Shown piece by piece: positions 16,763-27,316 of a DNA stretch of 45,104 nt (its first letter is position 1; the number at the start of each line of letters is the position of its first letter). Made by a program: the position numbers and the translations under genes. The notes under the pieces are model-generated. The model worked only from the letters and a program-made list of their open reading frames with translations, searched no databases and was not told the DNA's origin. The DNA comes from a virus: positions 1 to 45,104 of the IMG/VR virus record IMGVR_UViG_3300010885_074521; one strand, 5' to 3'.

Positions 16763-19700
16763 TTATGCTCCAAACACAAAAGCACCGTTAATAACAGCGC
16801 CGGGGCTTGTTCCTAAAATATTGTAGGTGTTATATAGTGAAGGCTGAGCAGATGCAAAATTAACACTCAATACACCTTGGTTAATCTTATACATAAAATT
16901 ATCTAGATTAGTTATAACACCATTAATATATTTAAAGTAGATTTTAAATATGTAGAAAACGTTAGATAAATCTTTACCTAAATAAGTTATAGTGTAACTA
17001 GATGTTTCATCATCATATGTCATTAGCGGTTTTTCTATCTCTACAATATTTAAATTAATATTTTTTCCAGCAATAGAAAATTGCTTAAGCATATCAAAGG
17101 TTAATCTAGAAGTACTTTCTGTAGGATAGATTTTTAAAACGTTTAAATTATTGACGTCAACTTGATAAATTTCAGGATAAATTATTCTATGATTAGTAGC
17201 GCTTAGTTCATTAAATAGGACTGTTTTACAGAAAAATAATTTATTTTCTTTTTCGTTAAACCATACAGTAGATAATTTTTCATAATTTTCATATATTCCT
17301 CTCTTGAAGAAGGTGTCAATCTTAGAAGTACCTAAAGGTAAGTTTGTCTCGTAGTCAAATATAATTTTATCAAATATAATATAATTTTCTGTTTCGAATT
17401 GTAATACGTCATAATACACATCAAAATTAATAAGCCTATTATTAAGCTCATTATTCATTTCTGTGCTATATTTTGTATAGATGGCGCTTAATGCAGACGA
17501 TGCAGAAGAAATTAGTGTGGAGTTAGAATTTCTAACATATAACTCACCGTACTCAATAAACTTAGCTTCATAAACAGTTTTTTTAGTTGATAAGCCTGGC
17601 CCTTGCTCAACAACTTGTGTATTTCTATAAGGAAATTTATAATCTAGATAAGGAGTAACTTCTGAATACAATATATTTCTAGTTATATCATTAAGACCGC
17701 AAGGTTCGCTGCCATTAATTAAGAAATAGTAACCGTTTTTATTGTTGTAAGCAGTATAAGGTGGTGTAAATGTAAAGCTTGGAGGGTAAACAAAATTAGG
17801 CCTATAAAAAGGGTTGGTAGGCGATGCACCCGCGTCTATAAGATCTGTGTAATAAAGATTATCTGTTTCCGCACTATAGTAAGGTTGATCGGAGCAGACA
17901 TCGGGTAATAGCTCACCATTAGGACCTGTAAAGGTAGTGCCTTCAAATGTCTCGCATAAATAAATTGGTACCACAGTATTAGTACAAAACGTTTCAGGTT
18001 GTAGTCTGTAAGAAATAACAAAATACGGTGAACCTGTTAATGCAAATAAAGGAATTCCGTTGTTGTAATATTGCGCGGATAAAGGCGATACCGAAGTAAG
18101 ATTTGGACCGGTTGTGAAATAACCTGACCCAGGTGGAATATTATCTGTTGTTTTAAAGATTACTCCAGAATAATTTTGAGTTGGATCTACTATTTCGTAA
18201 TTAAAATTGTATCCAGATATTACATCATAAAACGTATGCCCGTCTAATACCAAGCAATATTTAATACCTATATTGTCCTGATTAGATTTAGAATTTGAAA
18301 GTATTTTATTAGGAAATATATTTTTATAAAGACTATACTCGTTACCAAAAATATCATTTTTATACTGTATTTGCGTTTTATTTAGCGAATATAAATGCTC
18401 TATTCTATTATCAAGAGGAAATACATTTTGAGGGACTAGAGGATAAACATCAGCGTTAGCCCAAATGGTTTTTTGATCGCCTTTAAAAAATTCTTGTGGA
18501 TCTGTATACTTCGCTAAACCTTGTAATGAAATTCTATTAGTTTGCTCTCTGCTTTCATATCCTCTAAAAGTTTGAAAGTAAGAATCGCTTATCGAATCGC
18601 CAAAGCTATATTGATTAGAAAAATCTATTTTATTTAAATATGAATTTTCATTAAAGGTAAAAGGAGTAACAAAGTCTTGATTAGTAAGACCTGAGATATT
18701 ACCAAACTTATCGGGGTTTGGAAATATATAAACAGTATAAGCACTAAGACCTTTTATTACGTAATTGGTACCGAAACTAGTAAAATTACTTAAACCTAAT
18801 TTATCTGGCTTAAAAAATAAACCTATTTCTTTTGCTGTATTAATAAATTCATCAGAAGGAATTGCAGCTATAGAAGGATAGCGTTTATTTAAATAATTTG
18901 CAAAATCGTTTACGGGGGTGAAAAGCGTACCGGAAACAAAATCTGTAGTTGTTGCTCCCGTGGAGAGATAGAAAAATTCTGTACCGATAAATTTTTCTAC
19001 TTCTGCTTTTTGTAAATTGAGTTTTAAATTTTCTTGTGTCTCTGTATTTACCGTATTTGTATAGTCACTATCTTTTAAAAAATTTAAATCACTAGATGTA
19101 ACGTTAACATCAATGCTAAAATTATTAGCTCCTAGCTCTAATAAAAAGAATGGATATGAAGAAATGGCATCAACAATAGCAGTATTAAAGTCTAAAAATA
19201 AATTTTTATCTATATCGTATTGGTTTTCGGAAAAATATTCTTTTCTTTTACCTGTTGTAATATTGTAAGCAGATGCAGGAAGATTAGGGCTAACATCTAA
19301 ATAGTTTGAAAATGTATCGTAAATGTCTTCTATCTCTACTACTAAATTATTTCTAATATCAGAAAGTGATAAATTTAGCGTTCTTATGAAATCTACTAGA
19401 TCGTCTGCTTCTAGTGATTTAGAAATTTCATTATAAACTAGTTTTTCAATACCATAGTTCGATCCTTTAAGATTATATCGTAATTGAGCTGATTTTACAT
19501 CATCTCTTAAGGTACTGTAATACAAGCATATCTCTTTTATTTTTTGTGCAAAAAAAGGAACAGCTATAGCTAAATCTCTATTATTATTAACATCTATATT
19601 TTTTAAAAATCTTTTTTCTTCTGTAGATGTATAACTTAATATAACCTCTTTAATTAAAACTGTATATGTTTCTCTTATAAGGTCTTTAGAATTTACATTA

Positions 19701-19906
19701 GTATTTCCCTTTATTTCATACCAGTTGTTAAGATAAGATTGATACCTTTGTAGAAAATCGCTAGCATTTGTAAATAAACTATTATTGTATTTTAACCATT
19801 CAATAAACGAGAGAGGTTGTAGAGCATCTACAGGATTAGAGACAGGCGTTAACGATGTTATTGATGAAGGTATTCTCTCGTCAATAAATCTACTGGAGTC
19901 AAGCAT
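16763..19906 (-). CDS. Giant baseplate wedge/fibre protein, 1047 aa
   Basis: Large structural protein without enzyme motifs. The first ~220 residues are helical ([36 protein letters not shown]) and look like a baseplate attachment region; the rest is beta-rich, Asn/Tyr/Ser-heavy. Its position directly after gp25, gp6 and the PKD protein corresponds to the T4 wedge genes that follow gp6 (gp7, gp8, gp10), but I do not see specific similarity to any. The ATG at 19906 has TAAATA five bases upstream, so it heads its own unit, with the lectin-like adhesin coupled behind it. Likely an outer wedge protein linking baseplate and adhesins. Confidence 0.6.
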   Translation of the reverse strand: MLDSSRFIDERIPSSITSLTPVSNPVDALQPLSFIEWLKYNNSLFTNASDFLQRYQSYLNNWYEIKGNTNVNSKDLIRETYTVLIKEVILSYTSTEEKRFLKNIDVNNNRDLAIAVPFFAQKIKEICLYYSTLRDDVKSAQLRYNLKGSNYGIEKLVYNEISKSLEADDLVDFIRTLNLSLSDIRNNLVVEIEDIYDTFSNYLDVSPNLPASAYNITTGKRKEYFSENQYDIDKNLFLDFNTAIVDAISSYPFFLLELGANNFSIDVNVTSSDLNFLKDSDYTNTVNTETQENLKLNLQKAEVEKFIGTEFFYLSTGATTTDFVSGTLFTPVNDFANYLNKRYPSIAAIPSDEFINTAKEIGLFFKPDKLGLSNFTSFGTNYVIKGLSAYTVYIFPNPDKFGNISGLTNQDFVTPFTFNENSYLNKIDFSNQYSFGDSISDSYFQTFRGYESREQTNRISLQGLAKYTDPQEFFKGDQKTIWANADVYPLVPQNVFPLDNRIEHLYSLNKTQIQYKNDIFGNEYSLYKNIFPNKILSNSKSNQDNIGIKYCLVLDGHTFYDVISGYNFNYEIVDPTQNYSGVIFKTTDNIPPGSGYFTTGPNLTSVSPLSAQYYNNGIPLFALTGSPYFVISYRLQPETFCTNTVVPIYLCETFEGTTFTGPNGELLPDVCSDQPYYSAETDNLYYTDLIDAGASPTNPFYRPNFVYPPSFTFTPPYTAYNNKNGYYFLINGSEPCGLNDITRNILYSEVTPYLDYKFPYRNTQVVEQGPGLSTKKTVYEAKFIEYGELYVRNSNSTLISSASSALSAIYTKYSTEMNNELNNRLINFDVYYDVLQFETENYIIFDKIIFDYETNLPLGTSKIDTFFKRGIYENYEKLSTVWFNEKENKLFFCKTVLFNELSATNHRIIYPEIYQVDVNNLNVLKIYPTESTSRLTFDMLKQFSIAGKNINLNIVEIEKPLMTYDDETSSYTITYLGKDLSNVFYIFKIYFKYINGVITNLDNFMYKINQGVLSVNFASAQPSLYNTYNILGTSPGAVINGAFVFGA

Positions 19907-19911
19907 TTAAT

Positions 19912-19917
19912 TATTTA
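19912..19917 (-). promoter_or_regulatory. Late-type motif ATTAAATA before the 19906 start
   Basis: TAAATA-N5-ATG. It overlaps the last codons and stop of the gene at 19915-23376. Confidence 0.5.
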
Positions 19918-22900
19918 ATTATTGTATACTAAGTCGCTAGCACTTAAAAACAAACGTAATCCTTTAGTTAGTTCGTAGCTTAGTAGGTTTTGCATAATAC
20001 CGTTGTCTTTACTCCATTCTTTAAAAGAGCTGTTAGAATAAGACAAGGTTGTATATGGATTATTCCAATCTATTACATTGTTATAATGTCCACCCTCATA
20101 ATTTAGCTTAAATTCATAGAAATTGTAATAATCTTCTATTCTGTGCCCGGAAAGCGACTTAGGCACAACTAATCCCCAGCCCCAATTGTAATTATAAGCG
20201 GATAAGTAAATAGATGTACCGAAGGGTAGTAGGCTTCCGTTTACAATTATTTCATTATTATTAATTAAATTAAATAACCCAGAAAATTTTTCATAAGCTA
20301 CTATAGGAGAGCCGGAAGATATAATACTTGTTAGAGTAGATAATTTAGTACCAAGATTTTTACCCGGATTTACCAAGCTATTAAAATTATATGTAAATTT
20401 ATTTGTATCTCCCCAAAGCTTTTTATGTTTAATAGATAGTATATCTACAAGTCTTCTAAGCTGGGGAGGAAAAGGATAATTATATTGCTCAAACTGAATA
20501 GATAATTCATCGCAAAACGATATAAGTTTTTCTAAATTTACTAAATCAATATCGGCATTATTAGAGACATAATTAGATATTTTTTCGTATATTGTTTTAC
20601 CTAATTCGTATGGCTGAGCAGATACGCCTCCAACTATACTGCCTAAAAACTTATCAAAAAATACATTTTTATCATCAAGATTTTCCGTATAGCGTAAAGA
20701 TTTATAAAAAGCTTTAGTATCGAAATCTTCATTTATTTTAAATACACCATATTCACCCGATAGAGGGTAAACATTAAACAAATTAGATGCGCCGGTGAGT
20801 ACTCTGTAATTAGATACAGTATCGATATATTTATTAAGCCATCTACCGCCTAGCCAATCACCATAAGCTTGCCATCTCTTATCTTCAAAAGAAGAAACAG
20901 GGTATGTGGGGTTATTATAAGAGGGGTAATCAAGAGGAACCCATCCTAACTGATCTACCCCTGTATTAGCAGGCGAAAGCGTATCGATAAAATACATTTT
21001 ATTGTTTAGATCGTTTATAACCCAAATAAAGCCGGATGTATCGCAGGCTATACCCCCAATAGATTGAATATAATTTGTTATATTGCCTGATCCGCCAACA
21101 TAATATGTTTTTTGATTAGTAATAGCGTCAACTCGTGTTACAGTATCTCTATCTTCAACAACCCAAGCGTTTTGTTGCCCGTCAACAGTTATATTTCCTA
21201 TTAACTTAAACCCAGAAAGAGGAAATCCCGGTGCTATATTACCTTCAGGGTCAAACTTGTATAACATATCGTTTCTCTTACTAAACTCAGGTGCAGAGAT
21301 GCTTAAATTATATGTTGTTAACCATATAAATTTGTTTCTATCAACGCAAAGCTCTACTGGTGAATGCATCCAGGGCATAGGAATAGCTTTTATAAACTCA
21401 CCGTTTTTATTATACTTGACTAAAATATTAGATGCAGGGTTTGTATAGGTTACCCATAGGTTATTATCAACATCGGTATCAACGCTTGAAGGTAAAAGGA
21501 ATTGTTCACCTGCAAAACCACTTAAAGCAGATATATTATAATCGGAACTTAAGTTATATGTAAGAGTTTCTAAACTCGGATAAGCAATCGCTTTTATGTA
21601 ACCGCTAAATCTATCTATTTTTATAGCAGAAGAAGAGTCAAACAAAGCAACCCATAAGTCATTGTTACCATCTAGCCCTAATGCTCCTGGAGCAGCACTT
21701 GATAATGTAGTTGAAAGTAAGTTTCTAGTCTCTATACCACCAGACCCATTTAAATACGGGTATGCAGATAAACTAAAAGAGGATAATACTACTCCCTTGG
21801 TGTCAAATTTAAATATTTTATCAGATGCGCCGTCAGCAAACCATGTATTATACTCTTCTGGAAAAGAAGAACCTGAAGGAGCTACCTGAATTGCATAAAC
21901 ATTTCTATTGTCATTAGAGTCAAAAAATTGTTGATTTGCTGAAAGCGTTAATGTCAATATACCGGGACAAAATGAATAAATTAAAACGGAGAAAAACCTT
22001 AACAATACATTGTATTGTGGTAAAGCTATCCATCCAAATAAACTATCTTTAGGAAAGTTAGTAGGGTCTCTAATAACTAGTGAGGCTGTAAGAACACAAT
22101 TAAAAGCTGTTTCCTGAGGAACAAAATAACCTTTATAAAACGCTCCTATTGATTGCGGAGCCTCAATATTAAAATCCTCATAGTACTTAACTGCAGTAAG
22201 GCTTTTTATTTCACCATCTTTATATTGTATAATACCGAATTTTAAATCGTAAGCTGATAGAGAAGATAAAGATGGGTTAATTATAGAGGAGGATAGTGGT
22301 GGGTAGGTTTTAGTGGTAAAATTTTGATTATCTTTTAATTTAATAACAAAAGGAATTTCAGTTTTTTCCCAACTTATTTCAGGTATATTAAATCTAGTTG
22401 TAGAAAGTGTACCTTCACCGTCTATACCTGTTGTTGTAATAGATAAATTAGAAGCGGGGTTATGTCTTACTTTAATAATAGGTAATTGTGTTGACCTAAC
22501 ATTTTCTATACCGTAGGGTGGGTATGAAATATAATCGTAAGCATTGTTAATCTGAGAAAACTTGTCTCTAAACTTAGAGTTATCTATAGTAGCAAATAAA
22601 AATATGGGTGTTTCTCTTGTAGTATAGTTTTTTACTTTATCATCTACATAAAAAAACGATGCTGAACCTGATGAGCCAACAAATACACTATTTAAATCGT
22701 CTTTTTCGCACCTCTCTAATTTATTATTATTAATTCTACAATACAATTCAGTATTAGAAGTGATTATTCTATCTATAGCAGTAAATTCAAACGTTTGACC
22801 TACAGCTCTTTTTTCATAAAATCTACTAAGTGTACGCAAGTGCGACCATTTATCGTCATAAAAATTGTCTATGTTTTGATAATCACCCATAGCGCCGGAA

Positions 22901-23376
22901 GCATAAAGATTGAGAGTATAGCCTTCAGCGCTTAATGCATTATAGGATTGCCAGCTTGACTGCCTGCTGACCGTAAGAGGGTCATTTATCTTACTAGCCG
23001 GTACATCGTAAATAAATTTTCTATAATCATTAAAAAGAACCTGATCATTAACAAAATTATTAATTGTTATTACAGGTTGATATGAGCTGTCAAATGCATT
23101 TCCATATCTATCGTAAATTGTAAGTGTAACAGTGTAGTCACCAGGCCAAACATATCTATGCACAGCTGTTAATTCGTTGGAGTATGTACCGTCCCCAAAA
23201 TTCCATCTTACAAGATTAGTAGATATATTTTGTAGATCTAATGCAGAAAACGTTTTAGCAAAATCAGGAAAAAATGTTAACGGTGTATTAGGAAGTGTAA
23301 AGCTTGACAATGTATCGGTATTAGAATAGTCGCGTACATTAAAATAAACGTAGTAATAGTTTATTTGATTAGACAT
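19915..23376 (-). CDS. Baseplate wedge protein with PKD domain and beta-propeller, 1153 aa
   Basis: Residues ~20-115 form a PKD domain, with the signature RWNFGDGTYSNELTAVHRYVWPG (split here: WNFGDGT, then HRYVWPGDYTVTLTI). Roughly residues 480-790 form NHL/Vgb-like propeller blades (NDLWVALFDSSSAIKID, NNLWVTYTN, NKFIWLTTYN, NAWVVEDRDTVTRVD, GFIWVINDLNNKMYFID). The C-terminal third is a mixed, probably wedge-embedded part. It overlaps the gp6-like gene by one base (TAATG), so it is made together with gp25 and gp6 and may fill the role of T4 gp7. PKD and propeller domains are usually protein- or glycan-binding, suggesting an outward-facing function. Confidence 0.68.
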   Translation of the reverse strand: MSNQINYYYVYFNVRDYSNTDTLSSFTLPNTPLTFFPDFAKTFSALDLQNISTNLVRWNFGDGTYSNELTAVHRYVWPGDYTVTLTIYDRYGNAFDSSYQPVITINNFVNDQVLFNDYRKFIYDVPASKINDPLTVSRQSSWQSYNALSAEGYTLNLYASGAMGDYQNIDNFYDDKWSHLRTLSRFYEKRAVGQTFEFTAIDRIITSNTELYCRINNNKLERCEKDDLNSVFVGSSGSASFFYVDDKVKNYTTRETPIFLFATIDNSKFRDKFSQINNAYDYISYPPYGIENVRSTQLPIIKVRHNPASNLSITTTGIDGEGTLSTTRFNIPEISWEKTEIPFVIKLKDNQNFTTKTYPPLSSSIINPSLSSLSAYDLKFGIIQYKDGEIKSLTAVKYYEDFNIEAPQSIGAFYKGYFVPQETAFNCVLTASLVIRDPTNFPKDSLFGWIALPQYNVLLRFFSVLIYSFCPGILTLTLSANQQFFDSNDNRNVYAIQVAPSGSSFPEEYNTWFADGASDKIFKFDTKGVVLSSFSLSAYPYLNGSGGIETRNLLSTTLSSAAPGALGLDGNNDLWVALFDSSSAIKIDRFSGYIKAIAYPSLETLTYNLSSDYNISALSGFAGEQFLLPSSVDTDVDNNLWVTYTNPASNILVKYNKNGEFIKAIPMPWMHSPVELCVDRNKFIWLTTYNLSISAPEFSKRNDMLYKFDPEGNIAPGFPLSGFKLIGNITVDGQQNAWVVEDRDTVTRVDAITNQKTYYVGGSGNITNYIQSIGGIACDTSGFIWVINDLNNKMYFIDTLSPANTGVDQLGWVPLDYPSYNNPTYPVSSFEDKRWQAYGDWLGGRWLNKYIDTVSNYRVLTGASNLFNVYPLSGEYGVFKINEDFDTKAFYKSLRYTENLDDKNVFFDKFLGSIVGGVSAQPYELGKTIYEKISNYVSNNADIDLVNLEKLISFCDELSIQFEQYNYPFPPQLRRLVDILSIKHKKLWGDTNKFTYNFNSLVNPGKNLGTKLSTLTSIISSGSPIVAYEKFSGLFNLINNNEIIVNGSLLPFGTSIYLSAYNYNWGWGLVVPKSLSGHRIEDYYNFYEFKLNYEGGHYNNVIDWNNPYTTLSYSNSSFKEWSKDNGIMQNLLSYELTKGLRLFLSASDLVYNN

Positions 23377-25232
23377 TAGAACTCTCTTTGTAATGTTTGA
23401 ATAGACGGTGTAATGACCTGTATCTTATTAGCAAAATCTAGAGAATTATTTAAATAAGGGAATTTAAAATAAGGTAGTTGTAGATCTTGAGTAATAATAT
23501 TAATATCAGTTTCTGAATATACCGGGTTATATACTAATAAACTTATGCCCGGTACTTCTAATCGCTGACCACCTACCAATCTTACTGTTGAGATATTTTT
23601 TACACCTTCCAGAGATTTAATACGATTAGTAATATCCGTGAGACTAATCAACGCACCTAAATTATCTTTTAAAGTAGAGAAATAAGAAGAAAAAATATTT
23701 TTAATTTGATCTTTTAATGCTTCCGGATTTCGCTTGGCAGTTACTTCTCTAGTTATTTCTAAAAATGTGGTATCGGAAATAGAAGGTAATAGATCTTCGC
23801 CGGGTAAAGAAATACCTAAATCAATAGCTATATAAACAGGGTCATTAACAATAATTTCTGCTGTAGCTAACTTAACTTGCTGAAGATCATTTAAAATAAT
23901 TTGCTTTTGTGCAGAGTTTAAATAGTTTGCACGGGTAGTTAATGATGTGAGCTTATCTAATTTTGGTACTGCATAAATATATATATTATTAAAATTGCAA
24001 GAATCGGAGAATTTAACTTGGTTAAATAAAATACGGCTTTCTAAATTAGGTTTGGTTATACCTAAATCAAAGAAATATTTTAAATGACCGGAAATGTAAT
24101 CCCAGTTATTAACTGCTTGTACTGAAGAAATAATATTACTGTAATTTTTAGATAGATAATTAATAAAGTCAGAAGATGTAATTAGTCTGTATTGACTTCT
24201 AAAAGAATTTGCAGCGTTAGTTTTAATATTACTTACTGATTCTATGTCTACAAATGTAGTAGATGTATCAATATTAGAAAAATTAATATTGTTGGATTGC
24301 GTACTGTTAATCAATAATAGATTTGAAGGTATTACATCTGTCTTAACCTGTGAAAAGCGAGGTGTATTATAAAAGAATAGTTTGTTATTATCTAAAAGAC
24401 CGGGGCCTATCTCTCCTTGCTTACCGTTAGACTGTAAGTAATAGATAGCCACTTCATCACCTACATTAAGCTGTTTTCCTGTAACATTGTTACCAAATTT
24501 AATTTCATATCTTTGATTTTCGTTAAGTCTTATTTCATAAACTTGTGAATTAGATTTTTCTAAAAACAATGATTGTGTAGGTGACCATTTTATCCATTTA
24601 GGTGACTCAACTGTATTGTCTCTAACATAAACGTCAATATTAAAGTGATCTAATACAACATTATTACCCGCGGGATCTACTACTGTGAGTGTTAATAATT
24701 CAAAAGGCTCACCGGTAGATGTATATGTTGGATATTCTACATATGTACCTTGGTATAGTAAATTATTTTCTTGCAAGTCGGTTAATTGCTCTACATCAGA
24801 TGTGTTTTTCGAAAATGTTATATCACTATTAAAGGAGTAGTTTATACCGTTAATTGTAAAATACGAATAACGAGGTATAGTATAAATGTTAGCAGGTAGA
24901 GATTCATTAGCGTTAGCTAAAAAAGATAAAATAGCAGTTTGACATCCGATTGGATTATAGTTAATTAACTTGACTATCTTATTAATATTTTCGTACAACT
25001 CAGCTGTAGTGAAAGTACTTTCTGAGCTTGTTCTGTTTAAGTAAAAAATTAAAACGTGATAAGCATAGGCAATAATATCTATTATAGATGAGATATTACT
25101 CCCTTCAAAATTTTGATCTGTAAAAATATTATTATCGGTAAGGCGTGTATTAATTAAGCTTTTTAAGCTCAAAGCATCAAACGCAACGTAACCGTCTTGC
25201 GCTATATCGTAATTATTAAATGATGTTGCCAT
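23376..25232 (-). CDS. 6: Baseplate wedge protein, gp6-like (baseplate J family), 618 aa
   Basis: N-terminal region as in T4 gp6/baseplate J: LINTRLTDNNIFTDQNFEGSNISSIIDIIAYAY in segments, then FYLNRTSSESTFTTAELYENI and INYNPIGCQTA, followed by the beta-rich core and a C-terminal region with conserved spacing (LKDNLGALISLTDITNRIKSLEGVKNIS). The length (618) is close to T4 gp6 (660). In T4, gp6 dimers ring the hub and join the wedges, next to gp25 and gp53. It starts one base after the gp25 stop (TAA-T-ATG) and runs into the PKD protein (TAATG). Confidence 0.88.
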   Translation of the reverse strand: MATSFNNYDIAQDGYVAFDALSLKSLINTRLTDNNIFTDQNFEGSNISSIIDIIAYAYHVLIFYLNRTSSESTFTTAELYENINKIVKLINYNPIGCQTAILSFLANANESLPANIYTIPRYSYFTINGINYSFNSDITFSKNTSDVEQLTDLQENNLLYQGTYVEYPTYTSTGEPFELLTLTVVDPAGNNVVLDHFNIDVYVRDNTVESPKWIKWSPTQSLFLEKSNSQVYEIRLNENQRYEIKFGNNVTGKQLNVGDEVAIYYLQSNGKQGEIGPGLLDNNKLFFYNTPRFSQVKTDVIPSNLLLINSTQSNNINFSNIDTSTTFVDIESVSNIKTNAANSFRSQYRLITSSDFINYLSKNYSNIISSVQAVNNWDYISGHLKYFFDLGITKPNLESRILFNQVKFSDSCNFNNIYIYAVPKLDKLTSLTTRANYLNSAQKQIILNDLQQVKLATAEIIVNDPVYIAIDLGISLPGEDLLPSISDTTFLEITREVTAKRNPEALKDQIKNIFSSYFSTLKDNLGALISLTDITNRIKSLEGVKNISTVRLVGGQRLEVPGISLLVYNPVYSETDINIITQDLQLPYFKFPYLNNSLDFANKIQVITPSIQTLQREF

Positions 25233-25233
25233 A

Positions 25234-25716
25234 TTATGTATTTAAAAAGAATCCAGTAGTACTTAATGTACCGACTAGTCGAAAACTACGAGCTGTTTCA
25301 ATAGAAGCTATTGCGAGCGTAAGAGTAACAACATATTGTTGATTCACTTCATCTACTGCTACGTCAATATTTTGTACTATAACTCGTGGCTCGAATTTTA
25401 TAATAGCTTGTAATATTTCATTACCTATATTACTAGCGTTTGTTTCAGAAACTCTTGAAAACAAATATCTTTGAAGATTCACACCAAAATACGGGTTTAA
25501 AATGCGCTGTCCGGGTGTAGTTGAAATTAAGTTAAAAATAGAATTTCGTATAGCTGAATAATCATAGTCTATAGAGAGATCTTTAATTTCTTTACTTTTA
25601 AGTAGTTCGTTGTTTTTTGTGTAGTTAAACTCTAAATCTAGTTTTAAATCAGTATAAGTAAATTTACTTTGAGATTTAGTCTGCTCTGCTACTGAGTTTA
25701 TTTTAATATTGGCCAC
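25234..25716 (-). CDS. 25: Baseplate wedge protein gp25-like, 160 aa
   Basis: Typical gp25/lysozyme-like wedge protein: AIRNSIFNLISTTPGQRILNPYFG in segments (54-78), LQRYLFSRV and the conserved EPR (109-111) followed by a beta-strand V/I-rich tail. The start is GTG at 25716, confirmed by a perfect T4-type late octamer TATAAATA five bases upstream. An ATG two bases upstream is out of frame. First gene of the gp25-gp6-PKD unit. The protein is needed for sheath attachment in T4 and has homologues in all contractile injection systems. Its divergent neighbour starts at 25786. Confidence 0.93.
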   Translation of the reverse strand: MANIKINSVAEQTKSQSKFTYTDLKLDLEFNYTKNNELLKSKEIKDLSIDYDYSAIRNSIFNLISTTPGQRILNPYFGVNLQRYLFSRVSETNASNIGNEILQAIIKFEPRVIVQNIDVAVDEVNQQYVVTLTLAIASIETARSFRLVGTLSTTGFFLNT

Positions 25717-25721
25717 ATTAA

Positions 25722-25729
25722 TATTTATA
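25722..25729 (-). promoter_or_regulatory. Perfect T4-type late octamer TATAAATA before gp25
   Basis: TATAAATA followed by five bases and GTG. It is the exact T4 late-promoter consensus and anchors the reading of the other, weaker, sites. Confidence 0.75.
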
Positions 25730-25773
25730 TAATTTTTATTCTTTTAAAAATGGTTTTATACAAGTAAAAACAA

Positions 25774-25779
25774 TAAATA
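25774..25779 (+). promoter_or_regulatory. Late-type motif AATAAATA before the 25786 start
   Basis: TAAATA-N6-ATG on the plus strand, back-to-back with the gp25 promoter in a 69-base divergent spacer. Confidence 0.5.
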
Positions 25780-25785
25780 ATATTG

Positions 25786-26394
25786 ATGAAGCGTAATTTT
25801 GTCAAGTTATTTGAATCTGCTATGACTAGGTATACTTTAAAGGGATTTTTAGCAGGAGATGTAGTTAAATTTAAGGAAGGTGCTTTTAATGATCCTTGGT
25901 TTAAGAGTTTAGGCAAAAATACACAAGAAAAACTACAGCAAATGGCTAATAGTGGTTTAAATTTAAGAATTTCTGTTATAAAGAATGATAGACCTAATGT
26001 ATACGGTGCAGGTAATACTGATTATACTGGTAATGATTTTAATATTGATATAACATCCGAAATTGCACCTGGAAAATATATGGATTTTGCAACAGTACCG
26101 GCACGTATGCTAGAGCCGCTTAGTAGCTACCCTAATTTACCTCCTATACCTGATGTATTTAAAAAAGATGATCCGGGTAAAAGAGCCCATATTGATACAA
26201 AGAAAGTAAAAGATGAGCAAGAAGAAGTTCCTTTTTTATCTCCTGCACAAACTAGACTTTCAGACCTAGGTAATAAAAAATTATCTAAGGGTGATAGAAC
26301 TCTTAATAATACCAATGTTAAGATACCTTCAATGCCAGTCAAAGGTGCAGCAGACCCTGCATCATATACATATAGTTATTTGCCTAAGAAATAA
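25786..26394 (+). CDS. Uncharacterised late protein, 202 aa
   Basis: The start is taken at ATG 25786 (TAAATA six bases upstream) rather than the in-frame TTG just before it. The N-terminus is MKRNFVKLFESAMTRYTLKG, then FLAGDVVKFKEGAFNDPWFK (35-54), a compact region that looks conserved and folded. From about residue 130 the sequence becomes Lys/Pro/Asp-rich and probably disordered, ending YTYSYLPKK. No catalytic motif or membrane segment. Its late-type motif and place beside gp25 suggest a head, tail or assembly protein. It converges on gp44 and overlaps its end by 11 bases. Confidence 0.7.
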   Translation: MKRNFVKLFESAMTRYTLKGFLAGDVVKFKEGAFNDPWFKSLGKNTQEKLQQMANSGLNLRISVIKNDRPNVYGAGNTDYTGNDFNIDITSEIAPGKYMDFATVPARMLEPLSSYPNLPPIPDVFKKDDPGKRAHIDTKKVKDEQEEVPFLSPAQTRLSDLGNKKLSKGDRTLNNTNVKIPSMPVKGAADPASYTYSYLPKK

Positions 26395-27316
26395 TATTTG
26401 ATAGCTGAATTAAGCAAGCATAGCAATTAATCTCTTGATCTACCACAAAACTACTTCTGTATATATGTTCAGCTAGAATTAATAAAAATTCTTTTTTAAT
26501 TTTAATATCAGTTTCATTTTCATCAATATAATTAAACAAATGTCTCATTAAAGAGACATAATCACTATTAAATTTTGGTTCATTTTCGATTAAAGCTTTT
26601 CTTAATGCTGTTACATTTTTCTTTTTTACTTCGTTATAAATTAAGTCCAATACATCATTAGATTTTGAATCAATTAAATTTAATGCACCAGTACTAGAAT
26701 ATTTTTGAATCTCGTTAATCGTCTTTCTTAAATCGGGGTAGGTCGATTTTATAAATTCTAAAAGCTTTGTTTTCTGACCGTCCGGTATTTCAATCTTTTC
26801 TGTTTTTAAAATTAACGCGCAACGCTTTACTACCCCATCAAGAGGCGGTGTCAAGTCAAAGCTTTGACATCTACTTTGTAGCGCGGGTATAACTTTGTAC
26901 TTGTAATTAGCAGTAAGTATAAATCTTGTAATCTTTGCAAACTCTTCCATAGTATTGCGGAGAGCACGTTGAGCGTCAAGAGATAGACCATCTGTCTCGT
27001 CTAAAATAATAACTTTTATGTTACCGTCAATACTTTTTGTTTGTGCAAAGCTAGTAACTTTACTTCTTATTGTATCAATACCATTTTCATCACTTGCATT
27101 AATATAGAGATATTGACATTCAAGTATTTGGTTAACGAGTATTTTTGCTAAAGTGGTTTTACCTAGCCCAGGTGTACCTAAAAATAATAAATTAGGGATT
27201 TCTTTTGACTTAATAAATGAATTAATTAATGGCTTGTTTTTCTCAGAAATTACAAAATCATCTAGCTTAGAAGGCCGATATTTCTCGACCCATAAATTAT
27301 TAAATTCTAAATTCAT
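26384..27316 (-). CDS. 44: Sliding-clamp loader large-subunit ATPase, gp44-like, 310 aa
   Basis: RFC/gp44-type AAA+ ATPase: WVEKYRPSKLDDFV at the start, Walker A GTPGLGKTT (47-55), Walker B VIILDETD (102-109), sensor 1 around FILTANYKYKV and the arginine finger SRC (148-150), then the clamp-loader lid and collar domains. With gp62 (not in this window) it would load the gp45 clamp, which T4 also needs for late transcription. It overlaps dUTPase by ATGA, so the two DNA-metabolism genes form one unit in the middle of late genes. Length close to T4 gp44 (319). Confidence 0.95.
   Translation of the reverse strand: MNLEFNNLWVEKYRPSKLDDFVISEKNKPLINSFIKSKEIPNLLFLGTPGLGKTTLAKILVNQILECQYLYINASDENGIDTIRSKVTSFAQTKSIDGNIKVIILDETDGLSLDAQRALRNTMEEFAKITRFILTANYKYKVIPALQSRCQSFDLTPPLDGVVKRCALILKTEKIEIPDGQKTKLLEFIKSTYPDLRKTINEIQKYSSTGALNLIDSKSNDVLDLIYNEVKKKNVTALRKALIENEPKFNSDYVSLMRHLFNYIDENETDIKIKKEFLLILAEHIYRSSFVVDQEINCYACLIQLSNIIS

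Noticed and set aside
16761-16785. Upstream start (eight more residues) for the lectin-like adhesin
   Set aside because: The upstream ATG lies inside the preceding gene with no signal; the 16761 ATG has GGAG and the TAA-T-ATG coupling used by other genes here.
25725-25916. 63-aa minus-strand frame opposite the 202-aa gene
   Set aside because: It overlaps the divergent promoter region and the opposite coding strand, with no motif or homology.
26384-26394. Rho-independent terminator between convergent genes
   Set aside because: The genes overlap by 11 bases and no GC-rich stem with a T-run is visible; the same holds at 28287-28290 and 699-702.
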